DNA of 64,000 bases from Thiemannella venezuelensis (GTDB lineage Bacteria > Actinomycetota > Actinomycetes > Streptosporangiales > Streptosporangiaceae). The notes below the pieces were generated by a model that was given only the letters and a program-made list of their open reading frames with translations, was not told where the DNA came from and did no database searches. The translations under genes and the position numbers were made by a program. The stretch spans positions 26,804 through 90,803 of the forward strand of contig NZ_JACHJJ010000022.1 in assembly GCF_014203605.1 (NCBI RefSeq), given 5' to 3'. Below are positions 43,268 through 51,978 of this stretch, piece after piece (within the stretch, counting starts at the first letter, position 1; every line of letters begins with the position of its first letter).

Positions 43268-44436
43268 CTCTCCACCACCGTCCAGCGGCTCTCGTCGGCC
43301 GCGCTCGCCTCCACCGCCTCGAGGACCCGCTGCACCCGCAGGCCGTCCTCGAAGGACGGCTCGGGGTCGGTCCCGGCGGCGACCGCCTCAAGGAAGTCCT
43401 TCACCTCGTGGGTGAAGGTGTGCTCGTAGCCCAGTCCGTGCCCGGGCGGCCACCAGGCCCCTGCGTACGGGTGGCCGGACTCGGTGACGACGATCCGCCG
43501 GAACCCCGCCTCGGCGTCGGGCAGCGTGTGGTCGTGGAACCAGAGCTCGTTCATCGCCTCGAAGTCGAAGGCCAGGCTCCCCTTCGAGCCGTTGACCTCG
43601 ATCCGGAGCGCGTTCTTGCGTCCCGACGCGAACCGGGTCGCCTCGAACGAGGCCAGCGCTCCCCCGTCGAACCGCCCGATGAACAGCGCCGCGTCGTCGA
43701 CGTCGACCAGCCCCCGCTCCCCGGTACGGCTCCCGCCCGCCAGCCCTTCCGCCCCCTCCGCGAGGGGACGCTCCTTGACGAACGTCTCGGTGAGCGCCGA
43801 GACGCCCGTCAGGTGCTGACCGGTGACGAACTGGGCGGTGTCCACGATGTGCGACCCGATGTCGCCGAGCGCGCCCGAGCCGGCCCGGTCCTTGCTCAGC
43901 CGCCAGACCAGCGGGAACTCCGGATCGACGATCCAGTCCTGGAGGTACTGCGCCCGCACGTGGCGCAGCTCGCCCAGGCGGCCCTCGGCCACCAGCCGGC
44001 GGGCGAAGGCGACGGCCGGGACGCGGCGGTAGTTGAAGGCGACCATGGACCGCACCCCCCGCGCCGCCGCGCTGCGGGCCGCCTCGGCCATCGCCTCGGC
44101 CTCGGCGACGGTGTTGGCCAGCGGTTTCTCGCACAGCACGTGCTTGCCGGCGGCCAGCGCGGCGATCGCGATCTCGGCGTGCGAGTCGCCCGGCGTGCAG
44201 ATGTCCACGATCTGCACGTCGTCCCGCTCGACGAGCCGCCGCCAGTCCGTCTCGGCCGCGGCCCAGCCGAGCCGGGCCGCGGCCTCCGCCGTGCGTTCCG
44301 GCGAGCGGCCGCAGAGCACCGCCATCGCCGGGACGGCCGGGAGGTCGAAGAAGGCGGAGACGCTCCGCCAGGCCTGGGAGTGCACGCGCCCCATGAACGC
44401 GTGCCCGACCATGCCCACCCCGATGGACGGCTTCAC
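43264..44436 (-). CDS. Gfo/Idh/MocA-family oxidoreductase
   Basis: 390 residues. Rossmann N-terminus [46 protein letters not shown] (EKP motif with catalytic Lys), and the C-terminal beta-sheet domain ([17 protein letters not shown]). NAD(P)-dependent dehydrogenase of sugars, inositols or their 3-keto forms. 4-bp overlaps on both sides (ATGA) within the sugar ABC operon. Confidence 0.9.
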   Translation of the reverse strand: MKPSIGVGMVGHAFMGRVHSQAWRSVSAFFDLPAVPAMAVLCGRSPERTAEAAARLGWAAAETDWRRLVERDDVQIVDICTPGDSHAEIAIAALAAGKHVLCEKPLANTVAEAEAMAEAARSAAARGVRSMVAFNYRRVPAVAFARRLVAEGRLGELRHVRAQYLQDWIVDPEFPLVWRLSKDRAGSGALGDIGSHIVDTAQFVTGQHLTGVSALTETFVKERPLAEGAEGLAGGSRTGERGLVDVDDAALFIGRFDGGALASFEATRFASGRKNALRIEVNGSKGSLAFDFEAMNELWFHDHTLPDAEAGFRRIVVTESGHPYAGAWWPPGHGLGYEHTFTHEVKDFLEAVAAGTDPEPSFEDGLRVQRVLEAVEASAADESRWTVVER

Positions 44437-45503
44437 GACTCGAACCCCAGCGGCAGGTACTGGGCGACGTTGTCCTTGGTGATGGTCTCCGAGGCCAGTG
44501 TGATCGACTGCGGCACCTGGTTCTCCACCAGGTCGCTCATGCCCTTGCCCTGGGCGATGAGCCGGGCGAGCTTGACCGCCGAGGAGGCCATCGTCGGGCT
44601 GTAGGTCACCGTGGCCTCCAGCACGCCGGTCCCGGCCTGGATCTCGCGCATCGCGTTGGCCGAGCCCGCGCCGCCGACCATGAAGAACTCGTCCCGGCCC
44701 GCCTCCTTGATCGCGGCCAGCACGCCGACGCCCTGGTCGTCGTCGTGGTTCCAGAGCGCGTCGACCTTCTTGTGCGCCTGGAGCAGGTTGGTGGCGACCT
44801 CGTTCCCGGTCTCCACGGTGAACTGGGCGTCCTGCTGGGCCGTCACGCTGAAGCCGTACGACTTCAGGGCGTCGGCGAAGCCCTTGCTCCGGTCCTGGGT
44901 GAGGGGGAGCGTCGCGATGCCCTGGATCTCCAGGATCACCGGGTTCGACACCCCGCCGTCCTTGAGCTTCTTACCGATGTAGTGTCCCGCGGCCACGCCC
45001 ATTCCGTAGTTGTCCCCGCCGACCCAGGTCCGGTACGAGAGCTTGTCGGGGAAGACCCGGTCGAGGTTGACCACCGGGATGCCCGCGTCGCTGGCCCGGC
45101 GGGCGATCTGGTTGAGCTGCTGGCCGTCGTTGGGCAGGATCACCAGCACGGAGACCTTGGCCGCGATCAGCGACTCGACCGCCGAGATCTGCGCGTTGAT
45201 GTCGTTGGTGGGCTCGACCGGCCTGAACTCCACGTCGCTGTACTGCTTGGCCGTGGCCTCGGCGTTCTTGGCGATCGCGGCGATCCAGCCGTGGTCGGCC
45301 GCGGGGGCGGAGAAGCCGATGACGACCTTCTCGCCCGGCTTGTCGTTGTCGGTGCCGGGGGCCGGGGCGGCCGCGGCCTGGGAGCCGGCGGGGCTGGACT
45401 GGGCGGCGGGCTCGTTGCTCGTGCAGGCGGAGACCAGGGCTCCGGCGCCGATGACGGCTCCGCCGACGAGGAACCCCCGGCGGGCGAGTGGGTTGTTGGA
45501 CAT
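44433..45503 (-). CDS. sugar ABC importer substrate-binding lipoprotein (RbsB-like)
   Basis: 356 residues. N-terminus NNPLARRGFLVGGAVIGAGALVSAC combines twin arginines and a lipobox (Cys ~27), i.e. a Tat-exported lipoprotein. The mature domain (VVIGFSAPAADHGWIAAIAKNAEATAK, SVLVILPNDGQQL, NHDDDQGVGVLAAI) is a type I periplasmic binding protein for ribose-, inositol- or xylose-like sugars. AAGGAG before ATG. Separated from the permease gene by 107 bp that include a 12-bp hairpin. Confidence 0.92.
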   Translation of the reverse strand: MSNNPLARRGFLVGGAVIGAGALVSACTSNEPAAQSSPAGSQAAAAPAPGTDNDKPGEKVVIGFSAPAADHGWIAAIAKNAEATAKQYSDVEFRPVEPTNDINAQISAVESLIAAKVSVLVILPNDGQQLNQIARRASDAGIPVVNLDRVFPDKLSYRTWVGGDNYGMGVAAGHYIGKKLKDGGVSNPVILEIQGIATLPLTQDRSKGFADALKSYGFSVTAQQDAQFTVETGNEVATNLLQAHKKVDALWNHDDDQGVGVLAAIKEAGRDEFFMVGGAGSANAMREIQAGTGVLEATVTYSPTMASSAVKLARLIAQGKGMSDLVENQVPQSITLASETITKDNVAQYLPLGFES

Positions 45504-45569
45504 GGCCGTGCTCCTTCGAGTTCCTTGCGGGGGGTGTCTGGATGGCGGTGTGGATCACGTTGGGAAGGG

Positions 45570-45606
45570 CGCGCCCCGCGGGCCCCTGACCGGTCCGCGG
45601 GGCGCG
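45570..45606. other. Intercistronic hairpin between permease and binding-protein genes
   Basis: CGCGCCCCGCGG (45570-45581) pairs perfectly with CCGCGGGGCGCG (45595-45606), 13-base loop. Such hairpins inside ABC operons often protect or process the mRNA so that the binding protein is made in excess. Confidence 0.5.
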
Positions 45607-45610
45607 GGTC

Positions 45611-46726
45611 TCAGGTCCGGGATTCGAGGCTGCGCCGCTGGAGCAGCACGGCCACGATGATGATCAGACCCTTGGCGATCAGCTGGTCGCTGGTGTTGAG
45701 GCCGTTGAGGATGAAGAGGTTGGTGATCAGCGTGAAGATCAGGAGGCCGAGGATCGAACCGATGATCGAACCTCGGCCGCCGGTGAGGAGCGTGCCGCCG
45801 ATGATGACGGCGGCGATCGCGTCCAGCTCGTACAGGTCTCCGTGGGTGGAGGAGCCGGTGGTGGTCCTGGCCATGATGAGGACCGCGGCGATGCCGCAGC
45901 AGAGCCCGGACAGCGCGTAGAGCAGCATGGTGTGCCGCCGCACGTCGATGCCGGCCAGCCGGGCGGCCTCGGGGTTGCCGCCGACCGCGTAGGTGCGGCG
46001 GCCGAAGGTCGTGCGGTTGAGCACGACCCAGCCCGCCGCCACCACCAGGGCGAAGACGTAGACCAGCAGCGGCAGGCCGAGCACGCGGGTGGTGGACAGC
46101 TCCACGATCACCTCGTTGCCCTGCTGGATCAGCTGGGTCTTCCGGTCCGACATGCGCTGGGCCAGGCCGCGGGCGGCGACCAGCATGGCCAGGGTGGCGA
46201 TGAACGGCACCATCCGCCCGTAGGAGATCAGGAAGCCGTTGACCAGGCCCGCCCCGGTGCCGACCAGGACGGCGCAGAGGATCATCACGAACGGGCCGTA
46301 GGACTGGGTGGCCAGCGTGGTGGCCCAGACCGAGGCCAGCGCCATGATCGCGCCGACCGAGAGGTCGATGCCGCCGCCGATGATCACGAATGTCATGCCG
46401 ACGGTGATCACACCGATGGTGGCGGCCAGCGAGAGGATGCTGACCAGGTTGGAGGCGGTGGCGAAGTTCTCGGGCCGGGTCACCAGACCGATGGCGGCCA
46501 GCAGCACCAGCGCCAGGACCAGGCCGAGATGCCGGGCCTCGCCGAGCCGGGCCAGCCCGGCGGGTCCGGACGACCCGCGCACCGGGGCCTTCGCCCCCGC
46601 TGCGGTGCGGCCGGCGGTCTGCGCCTCGCCGGTCCGCGCCTCACCGCCATGCGGCTCACCGGCCGCGGGAGGCGTCCCGTCCGCCGGAGATCTCTCGTGG
46701 GCCTTCGGCCCGCGGGCGTCGGTCAC
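45611..46726 (-). CDS. sugar ABC importer permease (RbsC-like)
   Basis: 371 residues. A ~65-residue charged N-terminus (Ala/Gly/Glu-rich, unusual for the family), then about ten hydrophobic segments with GGIDLSVGAIMALASV and AVGGNPEAARLAGIDV, classic RbsC/XylH motifs. GTG 46726 overlaps the ATPase stop by 4 bases (GTGA). The long frame upstream is shadow of the ATPase gene. Confidence 0.92.
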   Translation of the reverse strand: MTDARGPKAHERSPADGTPPAAGEPHGGEARTGEAQTAGRTAAGAKAPVRGSSGPAGLARLGEARHLGLVLALVLLAAIGLVTRPENFATASNLVSILSLAATIGVITVGMTFVIIGGGIDLSVGAIMALASVWATTLATQSYGPFVMILCAVLVGTGAGLVNGFLISYGRMVPFIATLAMLVAARGLAQRMSDRKTQLIQQGNEVIVELSTTRVLGLPLLVYVFALVVAAGWVVLNRTTFGRRTYAVGGNPEAARLAGIDVRRHTMLLYALSGLCCGIAAVLIMARTTTGSSTHGDLYELDAIAAVIIGGTLLTGGRGSIIGSILGLLIFTLITNLFILNGLNTSDQLIAKGLIIIVAVLLQRRSLESRT

Positions 46727-48249
46727 AGCGCGCTCCCTTCCATGATCATGTCGAGCACCCGGTGTTCGTCCAGGTCCTGCGCGTCGGCCCGGTGGATGAT
46801 CCGGCCCTCGCGCACCACCAGCACCCGGTCGGCCAGGCCCAGGACCTCGGGCACCTCGCTGGAGACCAGCAGCACCCCGATGCCCTCGTCGGCCAGCCTC
46901 CGGATGACGGCGTACAGCTCCGCGCGGGCGCCGACGTCCACCCCGCGCGTGGGCTCGTCCAGCAGGAGCAGCCTGCGCTCGCCGACCAGCCACCGGGCGA
47001 GCACCGCCTTCTGCTGGTTGCCGCCGGAGAGCGTCTTGATCGGCCGGTCCGGGTCGCCGGGCCGGATGTCGAGGGTCTCGACCAGTTCCCGCGCCTCCGC
47101 GCTCTCCCGGCGCCGGTCGAGCCAGCCGAACCGGGAGTACCTGCCGAGCCCGGCGAGGGTGATGTTGTGCGCGACGCTCTGGTCCAGCAGCAGCGCCTGG
47201 GCCTTGCGCTCCTCGGGGGCCAGGCCCATGCCGAGCCTGACCGCGGCCGCGGTGCCGCCGCGCCCCGCCGTTCTGCCGCGCCCCATCGGGCGGCCTTCGA
47301 GCACCACCTCGCCCGAGGCCCGGCGCGCGCCGTACACCGCCTCGATGATCTCCGACCGGCCCGAGCCGACCAGCCCGGCGAGGCCCACGATCTCCCCCGC
47401 CCCGATGGTGAAGGAGACGTCCTCGACGACGCCGGGCACGGTCAGCCCCGTCACCCGGAGCACCTCGGACCCGGTGGCGGGGCGGGGGCGGCGGGGCGGG
47501 AAGACGTACTCGACGGTGCGGCCGGTCATCAGGGAGACGATCTCCGAGGTGGGCGTGCTCTTCGCGGGGAGGCCCACGGCGGCGGTCCGGCCGTCCTTCA
47601 GGACGGTGACCCGGTCGCCGATCTCGCGGATCTCCTCCAGCCGGTGGGAGATGTAGACGACCGCCACGCCCCGGGAGGTCAGCTCGCGGACGATCCGGAA
47701 GAGGTTGGCGACCTCGTCGTGGGCGAGGGCGGCCGACGGCTCGTCCATGATGATCAGGCGCGTGTCGTGGGAGAGCGCCCGGGCCATGCTGACCACCTGC
47801 TTGGCGGCGGGCGAGAGGCGGCCGACCTCGGTGGACGGGCGGATCTCGGGATGGCCGAGCCGGGTGAGGAGGTCGCGGGTGGCCCGGTTGGCCTCGCCCT
47901 GCCGGACGAAGCCGAGCCGGGCCCGCTCGTGGCCGAGGAAGACGTTCTCGGCCACGCTGAGCCCGTCGACGAGGTCGAGCTCCTGGTAGATCGTGGAGAT
48001 GCCGAGCCGGATGGCGGCGGTCGGGCCGGTCAGCCGCACCTCCTCTCCGCCGAGGGCGATGACGCCCTCGTCCGGCTGGTGGGCACCGGACAGGATCTTG
48101 ATGAGCGTGGACTTGCCCGCGCCGTTCTGGCCGAGCAGGCAGTGCACCTCGCCCCGGCGTACCTCCAGGTCGACGCCGTCGAGCGCGCGGACACCGGGGA
48201 ACTGTTTGACGATCCCTCGCATCAGCAGCAGAGGGGGTTCTGCGGACAC
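46723..48249 (-). CDS. sugar ABC importer ATPase with two NBDs (RbsA-like)
   Basis: 508 residues, two fused ATPase domains. First: LLGQNGAGKST, LSPAAKQ signature, RLIIMDEPSAAL. Second: degenerate Walker A GLVGSGRSE, LSGGNQQKAVLARW, LLLDEPTRGVDVG. This is the RbsA/XylG/MglA pattern for monosaccharide uptake. GTG start with GGAGGA upstream. First gene of the operon; candidate promoter at 48296-48324. Confidence 0.94.
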   Translation of the reverse strand: MSAEPPLLLMRGIVKQFPGVRALDGVDLEVRRGEVHCLLGQNGAGKSTLIKILSGAHQPDEGVIALGGEEVRLTGPTAAIRLGISTIYQELDLVDGLSVAENVFLGHERARLGFVRQGEANRATRDLLTRLGHPEIRPSTEVGRLSPAAKQVVSMARALSHDTRLIIMDEPSAALAHDEVANLFRIVRELTSRGVAVVYISHRLEEIREIGDRVTVLKDGRTAAVGLPAKSTPTSEIVSLMTGRTVEYVFPPRRPRPATGSEVLRVTGLTVPGVVEDVSFTIGAGEIVGLAGLVGSGRSEIIEAVYGARRASGEVVLEGRPMGRGRTAGRGGTAAAVRLGMGLAPEERKAQALLLDQSVAHNITLAGLGRYSRFGWLDRRRESAEARELVETLDIRPGDPDRPIKTLSGGNQQKAVLARWLVGERRLLLLDEPTRGVDVGARAELYAVIRRLADEGIGVLLVSSEVPEVLGLADRVLVVREGRIIHRADAQDLDEHRVLDMIMEGSAL

Positions 48250-48295
48250 GGGTCCTCCGTCTCAGCACATTCCAGATGCGGAGTTTGTGATGCAG

Positions 48296-48324
48296 AAGCT
48301 AACCCTGTTTTGGTCGCTTGTGAA
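48296..48324 (-). promoter_or_regulatory. Candidate promoter of the sugar ABC operon
   Basis: -35 TTCACA (48324-48319), 17-bp spacer, -10 TAGCTT (48301-48296), about 47 bp before the GTG of the ATPase gene, in a region richer in A/T than its surroundings. Confidence 0.4.
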
Positions 48325-48386
48325 GACCTTTTACCGATCTCCGGCAGACTTTCGCTGATTTATGCAAAAGTCGAGGACATGAAGAA

Positions 48387-48413
48387 GCCCCCCGCCGTGA
48401 TCCGGCGGGGGGC
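48387..48413 (-). terminator. Rho-independent-like terminator of the Hsd4A-like gene
   Basis: On the minus strand GCCCCCCGCCG, 5-base loop, CGGCGGGGGGC followed by TTCTTC. 74 bases past the SDR stop. Confidence 0.7.
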
Positions 48414-48486
48414 CGCCTGCGATGGCCCGGACGGGCGCGGCCCGCTGCGGTCCTCGGCGGGGCGCCCGGAGTCCCGGTGGACGCCC

Positions 48487-49383
48487 CTAGAGCATGGCCT
48501 TCATCGACGCGCCGGCCTGCTGGCCGAGGGTGGTCGGGGTCAGGTAGGGCTGCTCGGCCATGATGGCCTCCCAGTTGTCCCTGATGTCCTCGACCGTGTG
48601 GTCGTCCTGCTTCCAGCCGGGCCCCTCGGCGACGAACACCCGGGCGATCCGGCCGCCGCCGACGCTGAAGACCTCGCCGCTGGTCTCGCAGGACTCGTGC
48701 GCCAGGAACGTCACCAGCGCGCTGACCCGCTCGGCGGTGAACTTGGCCTCGAACTCGGCGGGGAGCAGCGCCTCGGTCATCCGGGTCCAGGCGATCGGCG
48801 CGATCGCGTTGGCCTTGATGCCCGCCCGGGCGCCCTCGATGCCGAGGGTCTTGGTCAGGCCGACCAGGCCCATCTTGGCGGTGGAGTAGTTGGCCTGGCC
48901 GAAGTTGCCGAACAGGCCGGCGGGCGAGGAGGTGTTGACGATCCGGCCGTAGCCCTGCTCCTTGAGGTAGGGGAAGGCCGCGTGGCTGACCAGGAACGAG
49001 CCCCGGACGTGGACGGCGAGGACGGCGTCGAACTCCTCCACCGTCATCTTGCCGAACGACTTGTCGCGCAGGATCCCCGCGTTGTTGACGACGACGTCCA
49101 CCCGCCCGAAGGCGTCGATCGCGGAGCGCACGATCGCCTGGGCGCCCTCCGGGGTGGCGACGTTGTCGGTGTTCGCGACGGCCTCTCCGCCGTTCTTGAC
49201 GATCAGCTCGACTACCTCGGCGGCGGGGCCGGCGGACGCGCCGGTGCCGTCCAGCGCGCCGCCGAGGTCGTTGACGACCACCTTGGCCCCGCGCTCGGCC
49301 AGCGACAGCGCGTGCGCCCGGCCCAGGCCGTGCCCCGCACCGGTGACGACCGCGACCTTGCCGTCGAACCGCAGCTCTGACAT
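48487..49383 (-). CDS. SDR-family dehydrogenase, Hsd4A / 17-beta-HSD type 4-like
   Basis: 298 residues. Cofactor site VVTGAGHGLGRAHALSLAERGAKVVVNDLGG, NNAG, catalytic Ser (NTSSPAGLFGNFGQ), YSTAK. The long C-terminus and VNDLGG motif mark the MFE-2/Hsd4-like subgroup of (3R)-hydroxyacyl-CoA dehydrogenases; Hsd4A in actinobacteria works on cholesterol side chains. ATG 49383 follows GGGAGG. A half KstR site, TAGAAC on the minus strand (49413-49408), lies 25 bp upstream. Not next to the other steroid genes, so its substrate is inferred. Confidence 0.83.
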   Translation of the reverse strand: MSELRFDGKVAVVTGAGHGLGRAHALSLAERGAKVVVNDLGGALDGTGASAGPAAEVVELIVKNGGEAVANTDNVATPEGAQAIVRSAIDAFGRVDVVVNNAGILRDKSFGKMTVEEFDAVLAVHVRGSFLVSHAAFPYLKEQGYGRIVNTSSPAGLFGNFGQANYSTAKMGLVGLTKTLGIEGARAGIKANAIAPIAWTRMTEALLPAEFEAKFTAERVSALVTFLAHESCETSGEVFSVGGGRIARVFVAEGPGWKQDDHTVEDIRDNWEAIMAEQPYLTPTTLGQQAGASMKAML

Positions 49384-49623
49384 CAGCAGCCCTCCCACGA
49401 GAATAAAGTTCTAGTGTTGCAGAGGATAGCCTGCCCGCCCCCCTGACGTCATGAGCCGGAGGCCGTCGGATCCCGGTGTCGGAGGTCAGCGTGATGAGGC
49501 GTCCCGGATAGTGATCAAAAGGGCGTCCCCCTGTTAGGATTTCTCCCCCGCACCTGGCGTGGGTCAACGACGACGCACCTCCCGGCACGGCCCCCGCCCC
49601 CCGCTCCGGGCTGGAGGCCCCGC

Positions 49624-50682
49624 ATGCCCTTGTCGCCGCCCCTCCGCGTGGTCCAGTGGGCCACGGGCGCCGTAGGCAGATATTCGCTCCGCAGCCTGAT
49701 CACCCGCCCCGAGTTCGAGCTGGCCGGGGTGCTGGTCTACGACCCGGCCAAGGCGGGCAGGGACGCCGGGGAGCTCGTCGGGCTCCCGGAGACCGGCGTC
49801 GCCTGCACCGACGAGGTCGAGCGGATCCTGGCCCTGGAGGCCGACTGCGTGCTGCACATGCCGCTGCCCGCCTCCTCCTTCGGCGGCGACCACATGGCCG
49901 ACGTCGAGACGATCTGCGCGCTGCTCGCCTCGGGCAAGAACGTCATCACCACCACCGGCTTCGTCTACCCCGCCTGCTACGGCCCCGGCCTGGTGGACCG
50001 GCTGGAGGCGGCCTGCCGTACCGGCGGGACGTCCCTGCACGGCACCGGCATCAACCCCGGGTTCGTGAGCGACCTGCTCCCCCTGGCCCTCACCGGCCTG
50101 TCCGGCCGGATCGACCACGTCTACATCCGCGAGTGCTCCGACTTCCGCGGCCACCCGTCCCGGCAGATGGTGGCCGGGCTGATGGGCTTCACCCTCTCGG
50201 CCAAGGACTACACCGTCGCCGTCCGCCCGTTCCGCGCCTTCCAGCGCGCGCTGTTCGCCGAGAGCGTGCAGCTGGTGGCCGCCGCCCTCGGCGTCACGCT
50301 CGACGAGGTGGAGGAGAGCGACGAGTTCGAGCTCGCAACCGAGGAGTTCGAGATCGCGGCCGGCGTGGTCCGCCCGGACACGGTGTGCGCCTCCCGCTGG
50401 ACCTTCTCCGGCCTGGTCCGCGGGAGGCCGTTCATGACCGTGGAGTGCGTCTACAAGGCCGACGCCACCAGGGTCGGCCGCTGGTCCGCGCCCGGCTTCA
50501 CCGTCCACATCGACGGCGTCCCGCAGATGACGGTCACCGGCGGCGAGGTCTCCGACGGTCTGGCCGGGGCCGCCTCACACGCCGTCAACTCCATCGCCGC
50601 CGTCTGCGCCGCCCCGCCCGGCGTCCGCACCGTCCTCGACCTCCCCCTCGCCACCGGCCGCGGCACCGTCCGCCTCGCCTGA
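49624..50682 (+). CDS. dihydrodipicolinate reductase-like (DapB-fold) oxidoreductase
   Basis: 352 residues. N-terminal Rossmann motif VVQWATGAVGRYSLRSL and a C-terminal DapB-like domain (GTGINPGFVSDLLPLAL). This actinobacterial branch (also like 2,4-diaminopentanoate dehydrogenase) is often found beside fatty-acid or steroid catabolism genes; its reaction is not established. GGAGG precedes the ATG. Its last 108 bp overlap the end of the convergent RsbP-like gene. The 240-bp gap before it holds a weak TAGGAT (49535-49540). Confidence 0.8.
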   Translation: MPLSPPLRVVQWATGAVGRYSLRSLITRPEFELAGVLVYDPAKAGRDAGELVGLPETGVACTDEVERILALEADCVLHMPLPASSFGGDHMADVETICALLASGKNVITTTGFVYPACYGPGLVDRLEAACRTGGTSLHGTGINPGFVSDLLPLALTGLSGRIDHVYIRECSDFRGHPSRQMVAGLMGFTLSAKDYTVAVRPFRAFQRALFAESVQLVAAALGVTLDEVEESDEFELATEEFEIAAGVVRPDTVCASRWTFSGLVRGRPFMTVECVYKADATRVGRWSAPGFTVHIDGVPQMTVTGGEVSDGLAGAASHAVNSIAAVCAAPPGVRTVLDLPLATGRGTVRLA

Positions 50683-51978
50683 ACCCGCGCGCTCCCCGCT
50701 CGGCCGGCAAAGCCCCGGCGGCCGGGGCGGGGACGGCGGGGCGTCGCGGGGGATCCGCAGCACCAGGACGGCGATGTCGTCACTCGGCAGCCCGGACTGG
50801 AACGACACCACCTCGTCCACGAGGTGCTCGGCGACGCCCTTCGCGTCCAGGTCGCGGGCCGCCTCCAGCAGGCCCGCAAGCCGCTCCTCCCCGAACAGGC
50901 CTTCGCCCGCGCCGCGCCCCTCGATGATCCCGTCCGTGTAGAAGACGAGCGCGTCGCCCGGCGCCAGGTCCACGGCGGTCTCGTACAGGTTCGGATCCTG
51001 GAACACGCCCAGCAGGGTCCCCGGACGGCCCACCGGCCCGACGGCGCCGGCGGCCGGGACGAGGAAGGGCGGCGGATGCCCCGCCAGGGACATGGTCACG
51101 CGCGCGCCCTCCCCGCCGTCCCGGTCGATCCGGGCGTAGGCCGCGGTCAGGAACCGGTCCGTGCGCTCACGCAGGACGGCCTGGTTGAGCAGGGCGAGGG
51201 CGTCCCGGGGAGGGGTCCGCTGCATCCCGACGGCGCGCAGCGTGTACCTCGCCAGGCTGGTGACCACCGCGGCCTGCGCCCCCTTGCCGCACACGTCCCC
51301 CAGGGACAGCGCCCAGCCCTGCGGGGTCTCGAAGAGGTCGTAGAAGTCACCCCCGACCTCGTCGCCGCGCCCGGCGGGCCGGTACACCCCCGCGACGTCC
51401 GCTCCGGGCACCGGGGGCAGTTCCGACGGCACGAACCCCGCCTGGAGGATCTGGGCGAGCCGGCGGGTCTCGGCCTCCGAACGCTCGGCCCGCTGCCGGG
51501 CCCGGAGCAGTTCGCGCTCGTACTCCCTGCGGTCGGTCGCCGGCGCCACCGAGAAGCGGACCAGCGCGGGCCGGTCCGGGACCGGCCCGCGCACCACCCC
51601 GTTGAGCAGGACCGGCAGCCGCGCGCCTCCGGCGCTCTTCAACTCGACCGCGATCTCCCTGACCTGTCCCTGGATCACGAGCAGCGGGGCGAAGTGCGTC
51701 TCGTAGAAGATCCGGTCGCCCACCGGCAGGAGGGACTGGATGCGGGCCCGGCCCACCAGCCCCTCCCGGTCGTATCCGGTCAGCGTCAGGAACGTGGTGT
51801 TGACCTTGACGATCGTCCCGTCCATGAGCGTGGACAGGTAGCCGAACGGCGCGTTCTCGTACAGGTCTTCCAGGTTCTCGTCGGCGTCCCCCGCCACCGG
51901 GTGGCGGGGCGCCCGGCGCACGTCCTCGTTCGATCGGCCCGCGGAAGGCATTCCCGTTTCCCGTCGTCGTTCAATCAC
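50575..51978 (-). CDS. RsbP-like PAS-domain PP2C (SpoIIE-type) phosphatase
   Basis: 467 residues. PAS domain (~25-140: LSTLMDGTIVKVNTTFLTLTGYDREGLVGR), a short coiled linker (RREYERELLRARQRAERSEAETRRLAQILQ), then a SpoIIE/PP2C domain (EVGGDFYDLF and DALVFYTDGIIEGR with metal Asp, LPSDDIAVLVLRIP). It should dephosphorylate a SpoIIAA/RsbV-type antagonist. The last ~55 residues are low complexity and antisense to the convergent gene. Overlaps the RsbQ-like gene by 8 bp. In B. subtilis RsbP needs RsbQ to relay energy stress. Confidence 0.87.
   Translation of the reverse strand: MIERRRETGMPSAGRSNEDVRRAPRHPVAGDADENLEDLYENAPFGYLSTLMDGTIVKVNTTFLTLTGYDREGLVGRARIQSLLPVGDRIFYETHFAPLLVIQGQVREIAVELKSAGGARLPVLLNGVVRGPVPDRPALVRFSVAPATDRREYERELLRARQRAERSEAETRRLAQILQAGFVPSELPPVPGADVAGVYRPAGRGDEVGGDFYDLFETPQGWALSLGDVCGKGAQAAVVTSLARYTLRAVGMQRTPPRDALALLNQAVLRERTDRFLTAAYARIDRDGGEGARVTMSLAGHPPPFLVPAAGAVGPVGRPGTLLGVFQDPNLYETAVDLAPGDALVFYTDGIIEGRGAGEGLFGEERLAGLLEAARDLDAKGVAEHLVDEVVSFQSGLPSDDIAVLVLRIPRDAPPSPPRPPGLCRPSGERAGSGEADGAAAGGEGEVEDGADAGRGGADGGDGVDGV

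Noticed and set aside
49408-49413. TAGAAC half-site before the Hsd4A-like gene as a KstR box
   Set aside because: The second half (TTTATTCT) does not match GTTNNA; noted only as a half-site.
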